Positions 36,886-47,718 of a DNA stretch of 64,000 nucleotides are shown one piece after another. The first letter of the stretch is position 1. Each line of letters opens with the position of its first letter. This stretch comes from Endozoicomonas sp. G2_2 (GTDB lineage: Bacteria; Pseudomonadota; Gammaproteobacteria; Nevskiales; Salinisphaeraceae), in contig NZ_JAGHQU010000005.1 in NCBI RefSeq assembly GCF_017744135.1, positions 1-64,000 on the forward strand. The letters are read 5' to 3'. Made by a program: the position numbers and the translations under genes. Under the pieces are notes generated by a model that worked only from the letters and a program-made list of their open reading frames with translations, ran no database searches and was not told where the DNA came from.

Positions 36886-38733
36886 GTGATCGAGCGCTAT
36901 CGAAAGATTCTGAAATGGCGACACCTGCCACTGGTGGCGGTGATCGCGCTGGCGGGCGTGCTCGTGCGCCCGGCCGCTGCGGACGTGGTCAACGTCAATA
37001 TCGACGGCATCGAGGATCCGCTGCTGTCGAATGTGCGCAAGTCACTGTCGGTGGCCGGCGAGCACGAAGCGCCCTGGTCGGCCGGCCAGATTCGCCGGCT
37101 GTACCGCCTGGCGCCGAACGAGATCAAGAAAGCGCTGGCGCCCTACGGCTACTACAATCCCGTGATCGAACAGGATCTCGTCGAGCCCGAGGGCAAGGGC
37201 GATACCTGGCATGCCACGTTTCGCATCAAGCACGGCCCGCGAACCCGGATCACCGCGCTCAATCTCAAGGTCACGGGGCCCGGCGACGAGTTGCCGGAGA
37301 TACGCGAGGCGCTGCGCAGCAGCAAGCTGGCCGAAGGCAAGCGCCTGATCCATGCCCAGTACACCGCCACCAAGAACGCCCTCTACACCGCGGCTTACCA
37401 GGCCGGGTATCTCGATGCGCGCTTTAGCAAGTCGGCGATTCGCGTGCGTCCGGACGACAACGCCGCTCAGATCGATCTGGTGCTGAATACCGGTGAGCGC
37501 TACTACTTCGGTGACGTGACGTTCGACCAGGACGTACTCAACGACGACTTCGTGCGCCGCTTCGTGCCGTTTTCCGCGGGCGAGCCGTTCGACGCCGAGC
37601 GCCTGGTGGATCTGCAGCTGATCCTGTCCGACACCGACTACTTCAACAAGATCGCGATCCAGGCGGAGCGCGGCCAGGCCACGCGCGAAGCCCCCATCGA
37701 GGACTGGCTGTTCGACATTCTCTACCCGCCGGACGATCCGCTGATCAGCATCGGCCGGCTGCAGGTGCCGGTCGCGGTGACCGCCGAGCCGAGCAAACCG
37801 CAGAGCTACGAGATTTCCGGCGGCTACGGCACCGATACCGGCCCGCGCGTGGGCTTCGGCGTGAAGTTCCGGCATCTGAACAAGCGCGGCCATCAGTTCC
37901 GCAGCGATCTGCGGCTGTCGACCGTCAAGCAGGCGCTGCAGGCGTCCTACGACATTCCCATCGAGAACGTCGCCGAGGACAAGCTCAGCTTCACCGCCAA
38001 CGTCGCCAACGAGGAGTTCGGCGATATCACGTCGATCAACTATGGCATTGGCGCGGTGCGCGATACGGGCTGGTCGCTGGGGCGCAAGCGCGCCTATATC
38101 AACCTGGAGCGCGAGACCTACGATCTGGGCGACGACGTGGGCGATCGTACCTCGACGCTGCTCTACCCCGGCTACACCATCACGCTGCAGAAGGCCGACG
38201 ACCTGCTCAACACCCGCAAGGGCGTGAGCGCGTCGCTGGACGTGCACGGCGGCAGTGAAGCACTCGCCTCGAGCGTCGATTTTCTGCAGGCCACGGTCAG
38301 CGGCAACGCGGTACTGCCGCTGACGTCCAAATCGCGGCTGCTGCTGCGCACCCAGTTCGGCGCCACCGAGGTCGACGACTTCGATCAATTGCCGCCTTCG
38401 CAGCGTTTTTTCACCGGCGGCGATCGCACCGTGCGCGGCTACGGCTATCAGCAGATCAGCCCCGAGAACGAGGACGGCGACAACATCGGCGGCCAGTATC
38501 TGGCGGTGGGCAGCATCGAGGCCGACTACAAGGTCTATGGCGACTACGGCGTGGCCGCGTTCTTCGACGTCGGCGACGTGGCCAATACCACCAGCTTCGA
38601 TCTCAAGCGCGGCGTGGGCATCGGCTTTCGCTGGGCTTCGCCGGTCGGCCAGATCCGGCTCGATCTCGCCCATCCGCTGGATGACCCCGACAGCGATTTC
38701 CGTATCCACTTCAGCCTCGGCCCCGACCTGTGA
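36886..38733 (+). CDS. tamA: Autotransporter assembly outer-membrane protein TamA
   Basis: A 615-residue Omp85 protein. It has a signal peptide with a basic N-region (RYRKILKWRH), a hydrophobic core and AxA cleavage near PAAADV. POTRA domains fill about residues 35-260. The 16-strand barrel follows, with the characteristic GGDRTVRGYGYQQISP strand and FDVGDV, GVGIGFRWASPVGQIRLDLAHPL split at the end. I chose GTG 36886; a TTG at 36826 would add 20 residues before the signal peptide. TamA and TamB assist insertion of some outer-membrane proteins and lipid traffic. tamB overlaps its stop. Confidence 0.93.
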   Translation: MIERYRKILKWRHLPLVAVIALAGVLVRPAAADVVNVNIDGIEDPLLSNVRKSLSVAGEHEAPWSAGQIRRLYRLAPNEIKKALAPYGYYNPVIEQDLVEPEGKGDTWHATFRIKHGPRTRITALNLKVTGPGDELPEIREALRSSKLAEGKRLIHAQYTATKNALYTAAYQAGYLDARFSKSAIRVRPDDNAAQIDLVLNTGERYYFGDVTFDQDVLNDDFVRRFVPFSAGEPFDAERLVDLQLILSDTDYFNKIAIQAERGQATREAPIEDWLFDILYPPDDPLISIGRLQVPVAVTAEPSKPQSYEISGGYGTDTGPRVGFGVKFRHLNKRGHQFRSDLRLSTVKQALQASYDIPIENVAEDKLSFTANVANEEFGDITSINYGIGAVRDTGWSLGRKRAYINLERETYDLGDDVGDRTSTLLYPGYTITLQKADDLLNTRKGVSASLDVHGGSEALASSVDFLQATVSGNAVLPLTSKSRLLLRTQFGATEVDDFDQLPPSQRFFTGGDRTVRGYGYQQISPENEDGDNIGGQYLAVGSIEADYKVYGDYGVAAFFDVGDVANTTSFDLKRGVGIGFRWASPVGQIRLDLAHPLDDPDSDFRIHFSLGPDL

Positions 38734-41700
38734 GCGAAGACGACAACGACAAGCCGGCCACCGACTCGGCGCCGAACGCACAGCCGGCCACCGGCAAGAA
38801 GCAGGCGCCCAAACGGCGTCGTTCGCGCGTCTGGCGCATCGTCAAGTGGACGCTGCTGATCCTGCTGCTGTTGATCGTGGTCATCGTCGGGCTGGTCGCC
38901 TGGGTGGCCACCACCCGTAGCGGCCTCGACTTCGCCTGGGGTCAGATCGGGCCGCGCCTGCCGGAAGGCATCGAGGTGGCCAGCGTCGAGGGCCGGCTGA
39001 TCGGCCCGCTCGAGGTGCGGGGCGTCAAGTACGAAACCGAGACCATGAAGGTCGCGGTGAATGCCGTCGACTTCGACTGGACCGCCAGCGAGCTGCTCTC
39101 GGCGACCGTGCATGTGCGCAATCTCGCGGTGCGCGGCGTGGACTACGAAGTCACGAAGATCGTCGATACGCCCGAGCCCGAACCGGAAGAACCGGCCGAG
39201 CCGTTCAGCTTGCCGGATGCCATCGATCTGCCGGTCACGGTGCAGATCGACAACGTCGCGCTCGACGATATTTCCGCGATCACCGCGCCCGAGGCCGAGC
39301 CCTTCGTGGTCGACAGTGCACGCCTGGCCAACGCCCGCCTCGACGGCGAGCAGTGGCGGATCGAGTCGCTCACCGGCCACGGGCCGATGTTCGATATCGA
39401 CGCCCGGGCCGAGCTGAACCCGCGCGGCGGGTATGCGACCAATCTCAGCCTCAACGCGGCGCTGCGCCTGCCGGATCTGGCGCCGATCGAGGCGGATGCC
39501 GAGATCCAGGGCGATCTCGCCGATCTCGGTCTGCGCGCGACCGTCGCCGCGCCCTACAACGTCGATCTCGACGCCCGCCTGACGGATGCCCTCGAGAAAC
39601 CGGCCGTCGATGCCACCCTTAAACTAGACGACACACGCCTGCCGGCGATTCGTGAGGACCTGCCCAAGGCCGGGTTCACGGCCACCGTCGGCGCCAAGGG
39701 CCCGCTCGACGATCTGGGCGTGAATCTCGACGTGGATGCCGACAGCGCGGACTTCGGCCGCGCCGCGCTCACTGCCGCGCTGCGCTATACCGGCGAGGCG
39801 GTGGCCATCGAGCGCCTGAATCTGTCCAGCCCGGACATGCCCGGCACGCTGAATGCCGAAGGTCAAGTCGCGCTGGCGGAAGGCAACGCGATGGATCTGT
39901 CGGTGGACTGGTCCGATCTGCAGTGGCCGCTGGCCGGCGCGCCGGCCTATCGCTCGGAAAGCGGCCGGGTTCGTCTGACCGGCGAGATGACCGACTACGC
40001 GCTGGATACGGATCTCGCCTGGCAGGTCGTCGGCCAGACCGCCGGGAAGCTGTCGCTTGCCGGTAGCGGCAGCATGGAAGCCTTCGAACTCGCCAGGCTG
40101 AACGTCACCGGCGGCCCGGGCGACATCAGCGGCAACGCGTCGGTGCGCTGGGCCCCGGCGCTGGACGTGACCGCGCATCTGGAAGGCGAAGGCATCAACC
40201 CGGGTGCGGTGGTCGCCGACGTGCCGGGCGATTTCAACCTCGTGGCTGACGTGCGCGCGAAGCAGGACGGCGAGCAGATCGTCGCCAATATCGACAAGCT
40301 CACCGCGCGCGGCAGCCTGCGTAACCAGCCGCTGCGGCTCGACGCCAAGGCGCGGTATCTCGGCGATCATGTGCTTGTGGACAACTTCGATCTGGTTTCG
40401 GGTGCGACCAACGCCAAGATCACGGGCCGCTTCGGCTGGACGCCCGATGCCGTGCTCGACGGCCGCTGGACGATCGATTCCAGCGATTTGTCCACCGCCT
40501 GGCCGACGCTTGCCGGTACGATTCAGAGCCAGGGGACGGTGAAAGGCCGCGTCGCCGCCCCGAACGTCGATGCCACGCTCGCCGCGCGCAATATCGCGGT
40601 CGACGAGAACCGGGTCGCCAGCGCGGATCTGGATGCCAAGGTCGACTGGTCGGGCAACAGCCGGTCGAATGTCGCGCTGGATATCGCCGGCGTCGATGCC
40701 GGCGGCCAGGCGATCGACAGCGTGACGCTGCGCATGAACGGTACGCCGGGCGCGCATTCGATCACCGCGAATGTGGACAGCGAGATCGCCAAAGCAGATC
40801 TCGGCCTCGACGGCGCGTTGAACAAGAACACCATGAACTGGCGGTACACGCTCAACGCACTGACAGCCGGCTACGGCGAACTCGCGCCCTGGACGCTGGC
40901 TTCGCCGGCCTCGGGTGCGGTCTCGGCGAACGCCCAGTCCATTCAGGATGCCTGCCTGACCTCGGGCGATGCGCGGGTCTGCCTGCGCGGTTCGCACGAC
41001 AATAAGGCGAGCGTCGCCCATGTCGAGCTGTCGGATTTCGCCTACGACTACGCCCGGATCTATTTCCCCGAGGGCCTGGATATCGAGGGCGCTGTTTCCG
41101 GCGTGATCGACGCGCGCCTGCCGGCCAGCGGCGACCCCGACGTGGACGCCCGGCTCAATACCAGCGCCGGCAGCGTGTCCATGACCCAGCCGGACGAGAG
41201 CGTGGTGCGCATCGTCGACATGGAGCCGGGGACGATTCGCCTGCGCATGCAGCGCTCGGCGCTGGATGGCGCGGTGAACCTGCCGTTGGCCGAAACCGGC
41301 GGTATCGACGCGGACGTGGCGGTGGCGCCGGGCGCGGCACCGCTCACCGAACGTGCCTTGAGCGGCTCGGTCAATCTGGATATCGAGCGCCTGGCCGTGA
41401 TCGAGAAACTCTCGCCCGAGGTGGACGAGTTCAACGGCCAGATCGCCGGCCAGCTGGATCTTGGCGGCACCCTCGCGCGCCCGACCGTGCTGGGCGATAT
41501 CGCACTCACGGCGTCGCGCGTGGTGCTGGTCACCCCGGGGCTCGTGCTTTCCGATCTGCGCCTGGCGGCGACCGGGCGTGGCGACGCCATCGATATCGAC
41601 GCCACCGCGAAATCCGGCGGCGGAACGCTCAACGCCAACGGCGCGATCGCGTTGAACGACGACGGCCAGGATGTGGACCTGGCGATTCAGGGCGAGCGCT

Positions 41701-42635
41701 TCCAGGTGGTCAATATTCCGGATGCGAAAGCCTACGTCAGCCCGGATCTGACCGTGGCAGTCACACCCAGCCGCGTGGATGTGACCGGCAGCGTGACGGT
41801 GCCGGAAGCCGCGATCACGCCGCGGGACCTGCCGGCCGCAGGCGTGGATACGGTCTCGGGCGATCAGGTCATCGTCACCGGCGATGAAGACAGCCCGGCC
41901 GCCGAAGCGGTCAGCCGCGCGATTCATGCCGATGTGCGGGTGGTGCTGGGCGACAAGGTCCGTATCGAGGGCTTCGGCCTCAAGGCCAACCTCACCGGCG
42001 ACCTGCGCGTGGTCCAGCAGCCGGGCGATGTGACCACCGGTACCGGCGAGATCCAGATCGTGGACGGGTCCTACCGAGCCTACGGCCAGAATCTGGATAT
42101 CCAGGAAGGCCGGATCCTGTTTGCCGGCGGCCCGGTGAGCGAACCGGGTCTGGACATGCGTGCCGCGCGCTATCCGGCCGAGGACATCACCGTGGGCGTG
42201 GAGGTGCGCGGCAGCGTCCGCAGCCCGCGCCTGACCCTGTTCTCGGAGCCCGGTATGGGGCAGTCCGAGCAGTTGTCCTGGCTGCTGCTGGGCCGCCCGC
42301 TCGACGGCGCCAACAGTCAGCAGTCGAGCCTGGTGGCGCGCGCGGCGCTCGCGCTGGGCAACAGCCGCGCGAACCAGACGCTGGAAAACATCGGCGACCG
42401 GCTGGGCGTGGACGATATCGGCATCGGCAGCGGCGCGGGCGAAAGCAGCGATGAAGCCGCGTTCACGGTCGGCAAGTATCTGTCGCCCAAGCTTTATGTA
42501 AGCTACGGCATCGGCCTGTTCAACCCGGTATCGACGCTCTCGCTGCGCTATACGCTGAGTTCACGCTGGCGACTGGAGACCCAGTCCAGCGGCGTGGCCA
42601 CCGGCGGTGATCTGATCTATTCCATCGATCGCTAG
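38730..42635 (+). CDS. tamB: Translocation/assembly module protein TamB
   Basis: A 1301-residue AsmA-like envelope protein. A charged cytoplasmic N terminus is followed by one membrane helix (about 31-56, VKWTLLILLLLIVVIVGLVAW split). Then comes a very long periplasmic beta-helical region of repeated strands. The C-terminal DUF490/TamB domain (about 950-1301) contains LSWLLLGRP and VGKYLSPKLYVSYGIGLFNPV. It bridges inner and outer membranes, partnering TamA. The start is GTG at 38730, overlapping the tamA stop (GTGA), so the pair is translationally coupled. Confidence 0.93.
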   Translation: MSEDDNDKPATDSAPNAQPATGKKQAPKRRRSRVWRIVKWTLLILLLLIVVIVGLVAWVATTRSGLDFAWGQIGPRLPEGIEVASVEGRLIGPLEVRGVKYETETMKVAVNAVDFDWTASELLSATVHVRNLAVRGVDYEVTKIVDTPEPEPEEPAEPFSLPDAIDLPVTVQIDNVALDDISAITAPEAEPFVVDSARLANARLDGEQWRIESLTGHGPMFDIDARAELNPRGGYATNLSLNAALRLPDLAPIEADAEIQGDLADLGLRATVAAPYNVDLDARLTDALEKPAVDATLKLDDTRLPAIREDLPKAGFTATVGAKGPLDDLGVNLDVDADSADFGRAALTAALRYTGEAVAIERLNLSSPDMPGTLNAEGQVALAEGNAMDLSVDWSDLQWPLAGAPAYRSESGRVRLTGEMTDYALDTDLAWQVVGQTAGKLSLAGSGSMEAFELARLNVTGGPGDISGNASVRWAPALDVTAHLEGEGINPGAVVADVPGDFNLVADVRAKQDGEQIVANIDKLTARGSLRNQPLRLDAKARYLGDHVLVDNFDLVSGATNAKITGRFGWTPDAVLDGRWTIDSSDLSTAWPTLAGTIQSQGTVKGRVAAPNVDATLAARNIAVDENRVASADLDAKVDWSGNSRSNVALDIAGVDAGGQAIDSVTLRMNGTPGAHSITANVDSEIAKADLGLDGALNKNTMNWRYTLNALTAGYGELAPWTLASPASGAVSANAQSIQDACLTSGDARVCLRGSHDNKASVAHVELSDFAYDYARIYFPEGLDIEGAVSGVIDARLPASGDPDVDARLNTSAGSVSMTQPDESVVRIVDMEPGTIRLRMQRSALDGAVNLPLAETGGIDADVAVAPGAAPLTERALSGSVNLDIERLAVIEKLSPEVDEFNGQIAGQLDLGGTLARPTVLGDIALTASRVVLVTPGLVLSDLRLAATGRGDAIDIDATAKSGGGTLNANGAIALNDDGQDVDLAIQGERFQVVNIPDAKAYVSPDLTVAVTPSRVDVTGSVTVPEAAITPRDLPAAGVDTVSGDQVIVTGDEDSPAAEAVSRAIHADVRVVLGDKVRIEGFGLKANLTGDLRVVQQPGDVTTGTGEIQIVDGSYRAYGQNLDIQEGRILFAGGPVSEPGLDMRAARYPAEDITVGVEVRGSVRSPRLTLFSEPGMGQSEQLSWLLLGRPLDGANSQQSSLVARAALALGNSRANQTLENIGDRLGVDDIGIGSGAGESSDEAAFTVGKYLSPKLYVSYGIGLFNPVSTLSLRYTLSSRWRLETQSSGVATGGDLIYSIDR

Positions 42636-42673
42636 CGTTTTGCGCGCCGGCTCATTCGGGCCGGCAACAGGCC

Positions 42674-43240
42674 CTAGGACGTGGTGTTGCGCCGCATGCG
42701 GTAATAGCCGACGGCGATGGCGCCGCCGACCAGTACGACGGCAACCAGCACTTTCTCCACCTCTTGGATATGGTTGAGCGCGACGTCGACCGCGCCGGCC
42801 AGGTGAACGCCGATGAAGGTGATGGTGCCGACCCAGATCAGGGTGCCGAGGGTGGCGAAACAGAAAAAGCGCAGGGGCGAGATGCCGAGCGAACCGAGCA
42901 GGAACGGCGTCACGTAGCGCAGGCCGTAGAGGAATCGAAAGCCGATCATCACCGGCGCGCCGTGGCGCTCCAGCAGGCCCTCCACGCGCGCGATCTTGGG
43001 CTGCCAGCCGGGGCGCCGGTCGAGCGCCGGCCGGCCCATGCGGCGACCGATATGAAAACAGATGTTGTCGCCGATCATCGTGCCGACGACGGCCGCGATC
43101 ATTACGGCTTCGAGCGGGAACATGCCGCGATGCACGGCGAAAACGCCAAGCAGGATCGCGGTTTCGCCTTCCAGCAGGCAGCCGATCGCGACCGCGATCG
43201 CGCCATAGTCGCCCATCAGCCCCTGCAGCGTTTCGATCAT
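42674..43240 (-). CDS. DedA-family membrane protein
   Basis: A 188-residue inner-membrane protein of the DedA/SNARE-associated family. Members include undecaprenyl-phosphate and phospholipid flippases. LLEGETAILLGVFA holds the conserved membrane-embedded acid. GDNICFHIGRRMGR and RFLYGLRYVTPFLLGS carry the family's conserved Arg residues. It has four to five hydrophobic helices. The ATG at 43240 overlaps the stop of the upstream esterase gene (ATGA). The specific substrate cannot be assigned. Confidence 0.9.
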   Translation of the reverse strand: MIETLQGLMGDYGAIAVAIGCLLEGETAILLGVFAVHRGMFPLEAVMIAAVVGTMIGDNICFHIGRRMGRPALDRRPGWQPKIARVEGLLERHGAPVMIGFRFLYGLRYVTPFLLGSLGISPLRFFCFATLGTLIWVGTITFIGVHLAGAVDVALNHIQEVEKVLVAVVLVGGAIAVGYYRMRRNTTS

Positions 43241-43914
43241 GCCGGCAGGCGGTCGGTGAGCCAGCGACCGATGGTCGCGATCTGCGGCATGCAGACCTGG
43301 TGCTGCATCGGATACTCGTGCCAGGCGACGTCGTAGCCGGCTTCCAGCATGTGGTCGCGGCTGGCCTGGCCAAGCTGCATGGGTACGACCGGGTCCTGGC
43401 TGCCGTGCGCCTGGAGAATGGATACGCCGCGGTTGGCGTCGCTGGCTTCGTCGCCAAGCGTCTCGGCCAGGGGAAGATAAGTGGACAGGGCCATGATGCC
43501 GGCAAGCCCACGGGCATGACGCAACCCTGTATGCAGCGCGATCGCACCGCCCTGCGAAAAGCCGGCGAGCACGATGCGCTCGGGCGCGATGCCGCGTTCG
43601 CCCTCGCGGTCGATCAGCTGCTCGATCTCCCGGGCGCTGGCGCGAATGCCTTCGGCGTCCTGCTTGTCGGCGATCGCCATGCCCTTGATGTCGTACCAGG
43701 CGCGCATCGGCATGCCGTTGTTGATCGTGACGGGCTGCACCGGCGCGTTGGGAAACACGAAGCGCACCCCGTGGTCGGCAGGCAGACCGAGTTCGTCCAC
43801 GATCGGCACGAAGTCGTTGCCGTCGGCCCCCAGGCCGTGGAGCCAGATCACGCTGGCGGTGGCGGGACCGTTCGGTTCGATTTCGATACAGTCGAGCATT
43901 CGCACAGGGTCCAT
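43237..43914 (-). CDS. Phospholipase/carboxylesterase family protein
   Basis: A 225-residue alpha/beta hydrolase. The nucleophile elbow is LAGFSQGGAIAL, the oxyanion region WLHGLGADGNDF, the acid GSQDPVVP, and the His is in the terminal YPMQHQVCMP. Together with PNAPVQPVTINNGMPMRAWYD (split) this is the bacterial carboxylesterase/acyl-protein thioesterase group. It has no signal peptide, so it is cytoplasmic. It is coupled by a 4-bp overlap to the DedA gene downstream. Confidence 0.9.
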   Translation of the reverse strand: MDPVRMLDCIEIEPNGPATASVIWLHGLGADGNDFVPIVDELGLPADHGVRFVFPNAPVQPVTINNGMPMRAWYDIKGMAIADKQDAEGIRASAREIEQLIDREGERGIAPERIVLAGFSQGGAIALHTGLRHARGLAGIMALSTYLPLAETLGDEASDANRGVSILQAHGSQDPVVPMQLGQASRDHMLEAGYDVAWHEYPMQHQVCMPQIATIGRWLTDRLPA

Positions 43915-44053
43915 GAAAATTCAGATGCGGAAGTCTGGACAGCGAACGTTGCCAGCGCAAGGAATTCTTTGGTTGCGTATAAGACAGATCAATGCGCTAG
44001 ACTCGGATACCTGTCCAATACCGATATAAATGAACGCTCGATTCATTGCATAA

Positions 44054-45175
<1,122 letters not shown>

Positions 45176-45262
45176 CCGCCATCGATGATCGTCATAGCGC
45201 CGTGGTGTCGAGTGTCGACATCGCGGCGTTTTTTTACGACCCGTTTCCGAAGAGAGCCGACC

Positions 45263-46111
45263 ATGGAAAAGATTGACGAACACAAGGCGTTCGGCGGCGT
45301 GCAGCGCCGCTATACCCACGCGTCGAGCACCTGCAACTGCGACATGACGTTTGCGCTGTATCTGCCGCCGCTGGCCGATACGCGGCGCGTGCCGGTGGTG
45401 TACTGGCTATCGGGGTTGACCTGCACCGACGAGAACTTCGTCAACAAGGCCGGCGCGCAGCGCGTCGCCGCGGAGCTGGGCGTGGCCATCGTCGCACCCG
45501 ACACCAGCCCGCGTGGCGACGACGTCGCCGACGAGGACAGCTACGACATGGGCAAGGGCGCGGGCTTCTACGTCAACGCCACACAAGAGCCCTGGGCCAA
45601 GCACTACCAGATGTACGACTACGTGGTCAGCGAACTGCCCGGCCTGCTGGCCGACGAGTTCGGCACCACACTGGATCTGTCGCGCGAGGCCATTTTCGGC
45701 CATTCCATGGGCGGCCACGGCGCGCTCGTGATCGGGCTGCGCAACATCGACCGCTTTGCCGCGATCTCGGCCTTCTCGCCGATCTGTGCGCCCACCGAGG
45801 TGCCGTGGGGCCACAAGGCGTTTCCGAAATATATCGGTGACGACAAGCAGGCCTGGAACCAGTACGACGCCACCTATCTGCTGTCCAATGCCGACAACGC
45901 CGAGGCGCTGCCGCCCATTCGTGTCGAGCAGGGCCTGGCCGACAACTTCCTGGACGAGCAGCTGCACCCGCATCGCCTGGAAGAAGCCGCCCAGAAGGTC
46001 GGTGCCGACGTGACCGTGAATCGCCGCGACGGCTACGACCACAGCTACTTCTTCATCGCGAGCTTCGTGGAAGACCACCTGCGTTTTCTGGCCAAGCATC
46101 TGGGCGTGTGA
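45263..46111 (+). CDS. fghA: S-formylglutathione hydrolase
   Basis: A 282-residue serine hydrolase releasing formate and glutathione from S-formylglutathione. The nucleophile elbow is GHSMGGHGAL. LSGLTCTDENFVNKAGAQR and APDTSPRGDDV are diagnostic of the FGH/esterase D family. The start is ATG 45263, the family start; the frame opens 26 codons earlier in the intergenic space. It is downstream of frmA in a likely operon. Confidence 0.96.
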   Translation: MEKIDEHKAFGGVQRRYTHASSTCNCDMTFALYLPPLADTRRVPVVYWLSGLTCTDENFVNKAGAQRVAAELGVAIVAPDTSPRGDDVADEDSYDMGKGAGFYVNATQEPWAKHYQMYDYVVSELPGLLADEFGTTLDLSREAIFGHSMGGHGALVIGLRNIDRFAAISAFSPICAPTEVPWGHKAFPKYIGDDKQAWNQYDATYLLSNADNAEALPPIRVEQGLADNFLDEQLHPHRLEEAAQKVGADVTVNRRDGYDHSYFFIASFVEDHLRFLAKHLGV

Positions 46112-46153
46112 CGGCTGCTAGACTAGGCGCCTAATCCACGGTTGCGAACGACA

Positions 46154-46360
46154 ATGAAGGCGTTTCCCAGCGCGCTGTTTCTGGCGCTGTTCTCGGTGTT
46201 CGTGCTGGCCGGCTGTGGCCAGAAGGGACCGCTGTATTTGCCGGGCAACGCGCCCGAGTCGCAGACCCAGGGCCCGTTCGGCCTGGAGGATGACCAGGGC
46301 GACGACCAGTCCAGCACGCCGGACAACGCGGCCGACGACGAAGACGGCAACGCACAGTAG
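46154..46360 (+). CDS. lptM: LPS translocon maturation lipoprotein LptM (YifL-like)
   Basis: A 68-residue lipoprotein with signal peptide and lipobox LAGC (Cys21), followed by the family hallmark GCGQKGPLYLPG. LptM helps the LptD/LptE translocon mature in E. coli. The C-terminal half is an acidic Asp/Gln/Ser tail. ATG 46154 is preferred over the TTG at 46142. It lies directly upstream of lysA (2 bp), the same arrangement as in many gammaproteobacteria. Confidence 0.85.
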   Translation: MKAFPSALFLALFSVFVLAGCGQKGPLYLPGNAPESQTQGPFGLEDDQGDDQSSTPDNAADDEDGNAQ

Positions 46361-46362
46361 CC

Positions 46363-47625
46363 ATGGATCATTTCGAGTATCGCGACGGCGTCCTCCACGC
46401 CGAGGGCGTCGCCTTGCCTGCCGTTGCCGAGCGTTTCGGTACGCCCTGCTATGTCTACAGCGCGGCGACGATCCGCCGTCATTACCGCGTGTTCGACGAA
46501 GCGCTGGCCGGTATCGATCACGACATCTGCTACGCGGTGAAGGCCAACGGCAACCTCGGCGTACTCGGCCTGCTTGCCGACCTGGGCAGCGGTTTCGACA
46601 TCGTGTCGGTCGGTGAACTGGAACGGGTGATCACCGCCGGCGGCGACCCGGCCCGTGTCGTGTTCTCGGGCGTGGGCAAGCGTGTCGACGAGATCGAACG
46701 CGCGCTGGAAGTCGGTATCGCCTGCTTCAACGTGGAATCCGAGGCCGAGCTGGAACGCATCGACAGCGTGGCCCGCCGCATGGGCGTGCGTGCGCCGCTC
46801 TCGCTGCGCGTGAACCCCGATGTGGATGCCCAGACCCATCCCTATATCGCGACCGGCCTGAAAGAGAACAAGTTCGGCGTCGACATCGGCCGCGCTGAGA
46901 CGCTCTATGCGCGCGCCGCCGGCATGGATGGCCTGAGCATACGCGGCGTGGACTGTCATATCGGTTCGCAGCTGACCCAGCTCGCGCCGTTCCGGGATGC
47001 GGTCCAGCGTGTGCTGGCGCTCATCGACCGGTTGGCCGACCAGGGTATCGCGATTGGGCATCTCGATGTCGGCGGCGGCCTGGGCATTCGTTACCGCGAC
47101 GAAGAGCCGCCGTCACCGGCCGCCTATGCGGAAAATATTCGGGATCTGGTGGCCGGACGCGATCTGAAGCTCGTCTTCGAGCCGGGCCGGGTGCTGGTCG
47201 GCAACGCCGGCGTGCTGCTGACCCGGGTCGAGGTGCTCAAGCCCGGCGCCGAGCCCGAGGACAAGCATTTCGCGATCGTCGATGCGGCGATGAACGACCT
47301 GCTGCGGCCCGCGCTCTACGATGGCTGGCATGCCATCGTGCCGGTGACCGAGGCCAGCGCGGCAGCGACGCGCCCGTGGGAGATCGTCGGCCCGATCTGC
47401 GAGACCGGCGATTTCCTCGGCCACGACCGCGAACTCGCGCTGGACACCGGCGATCTGCTTGCGGTGCGTACCGCCGGCGCCTATGGCTTTGCCATGGCCT
47501 CGTCCTACAACGCCAGGCCGCGCCCGGCGGAGGTGATGGTCGATGGCGACGCGGTGCACGAGGTGCGCGCACGCGAAAGCATTGCCGATCTCATGCGCGG
47601 CGAGCAGCGACTGCCCTTCGCCTAG
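46363..47625 (+). CDS. lysA: Diaminopimelate decarboxylase
   Basis: A 420-residue PLP enzyme catalysing the last step of lysine synthesis. CYAVKANGNLGVL holds the PLP-binding Lys. HIGSQLTQLAPF, DVGGGLGIRY, EPGRVLVGNAG and the substrate-binding CETGDFL are present. It starts 2 bp after the lptM stop. dapF, which often follows, is not here; polA follows instead. Confidence 0.97.
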   Translation: MDHFEYRDGVLHAEGVALPAVAERFGTPCYVYSAATIRRHYRVFDEALAGIDHDICYAVKANGNLGVLGLLADLGSGFDIVSVGELERVITAGGDPARVVFSGVGKRVDEIERALEVGIACFNVESEAELERIDSVARRMGVRAPLSLRVNPDVDAQTHPYIATGLKENKFGVDIGRAETLYARAAGMDGLSIRGVDCHIGSQLTQLAPFRDAVQRVLALIDRLADQGIAIGHLDVGGGLGIRYRDEEPPSPAAYAENIRDLVAGRDLKLVFEPGRVLVGNAGVLLTRVEVLKPGAEPEDKHFAIVDAAMNDLLRPALYDGWHAIVPVTEASAAATRPWEIVGPICETGDFLGHDRELALDTGDLLAVRTAGAYGFAMASSYNARPRPAEVMVDGDAVHEVRARESIADLMRGEQRLPFA

Positions 47626-47718
47626 CGGTCCACTGCCAACGCGCAGTGTGCGCGTTAAGCTGTGCTCAGCCATTTTTTCGTCGTCGGCATGGCCGGCGAC
47701 CGCCAGCGCGTTTTTGCC

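Noticed and set aside
39624-41927. 767-residue minus-strand open frame opposite tamB
   Set aside because: Antisense shadow of the tamB repeats. No family pattern, no ribosome site, unusual Arg/His content.
42674-43960. Single 428-residue protein fusing esterase-region and DedA sequences on the minus strand
   Set aside because: Only its C-terminal 188 residues are DedA. The upstream part is an out-of-frame reading of the esterase gene, whose own frame ends at 43237 and overlaps the DedA ATG.
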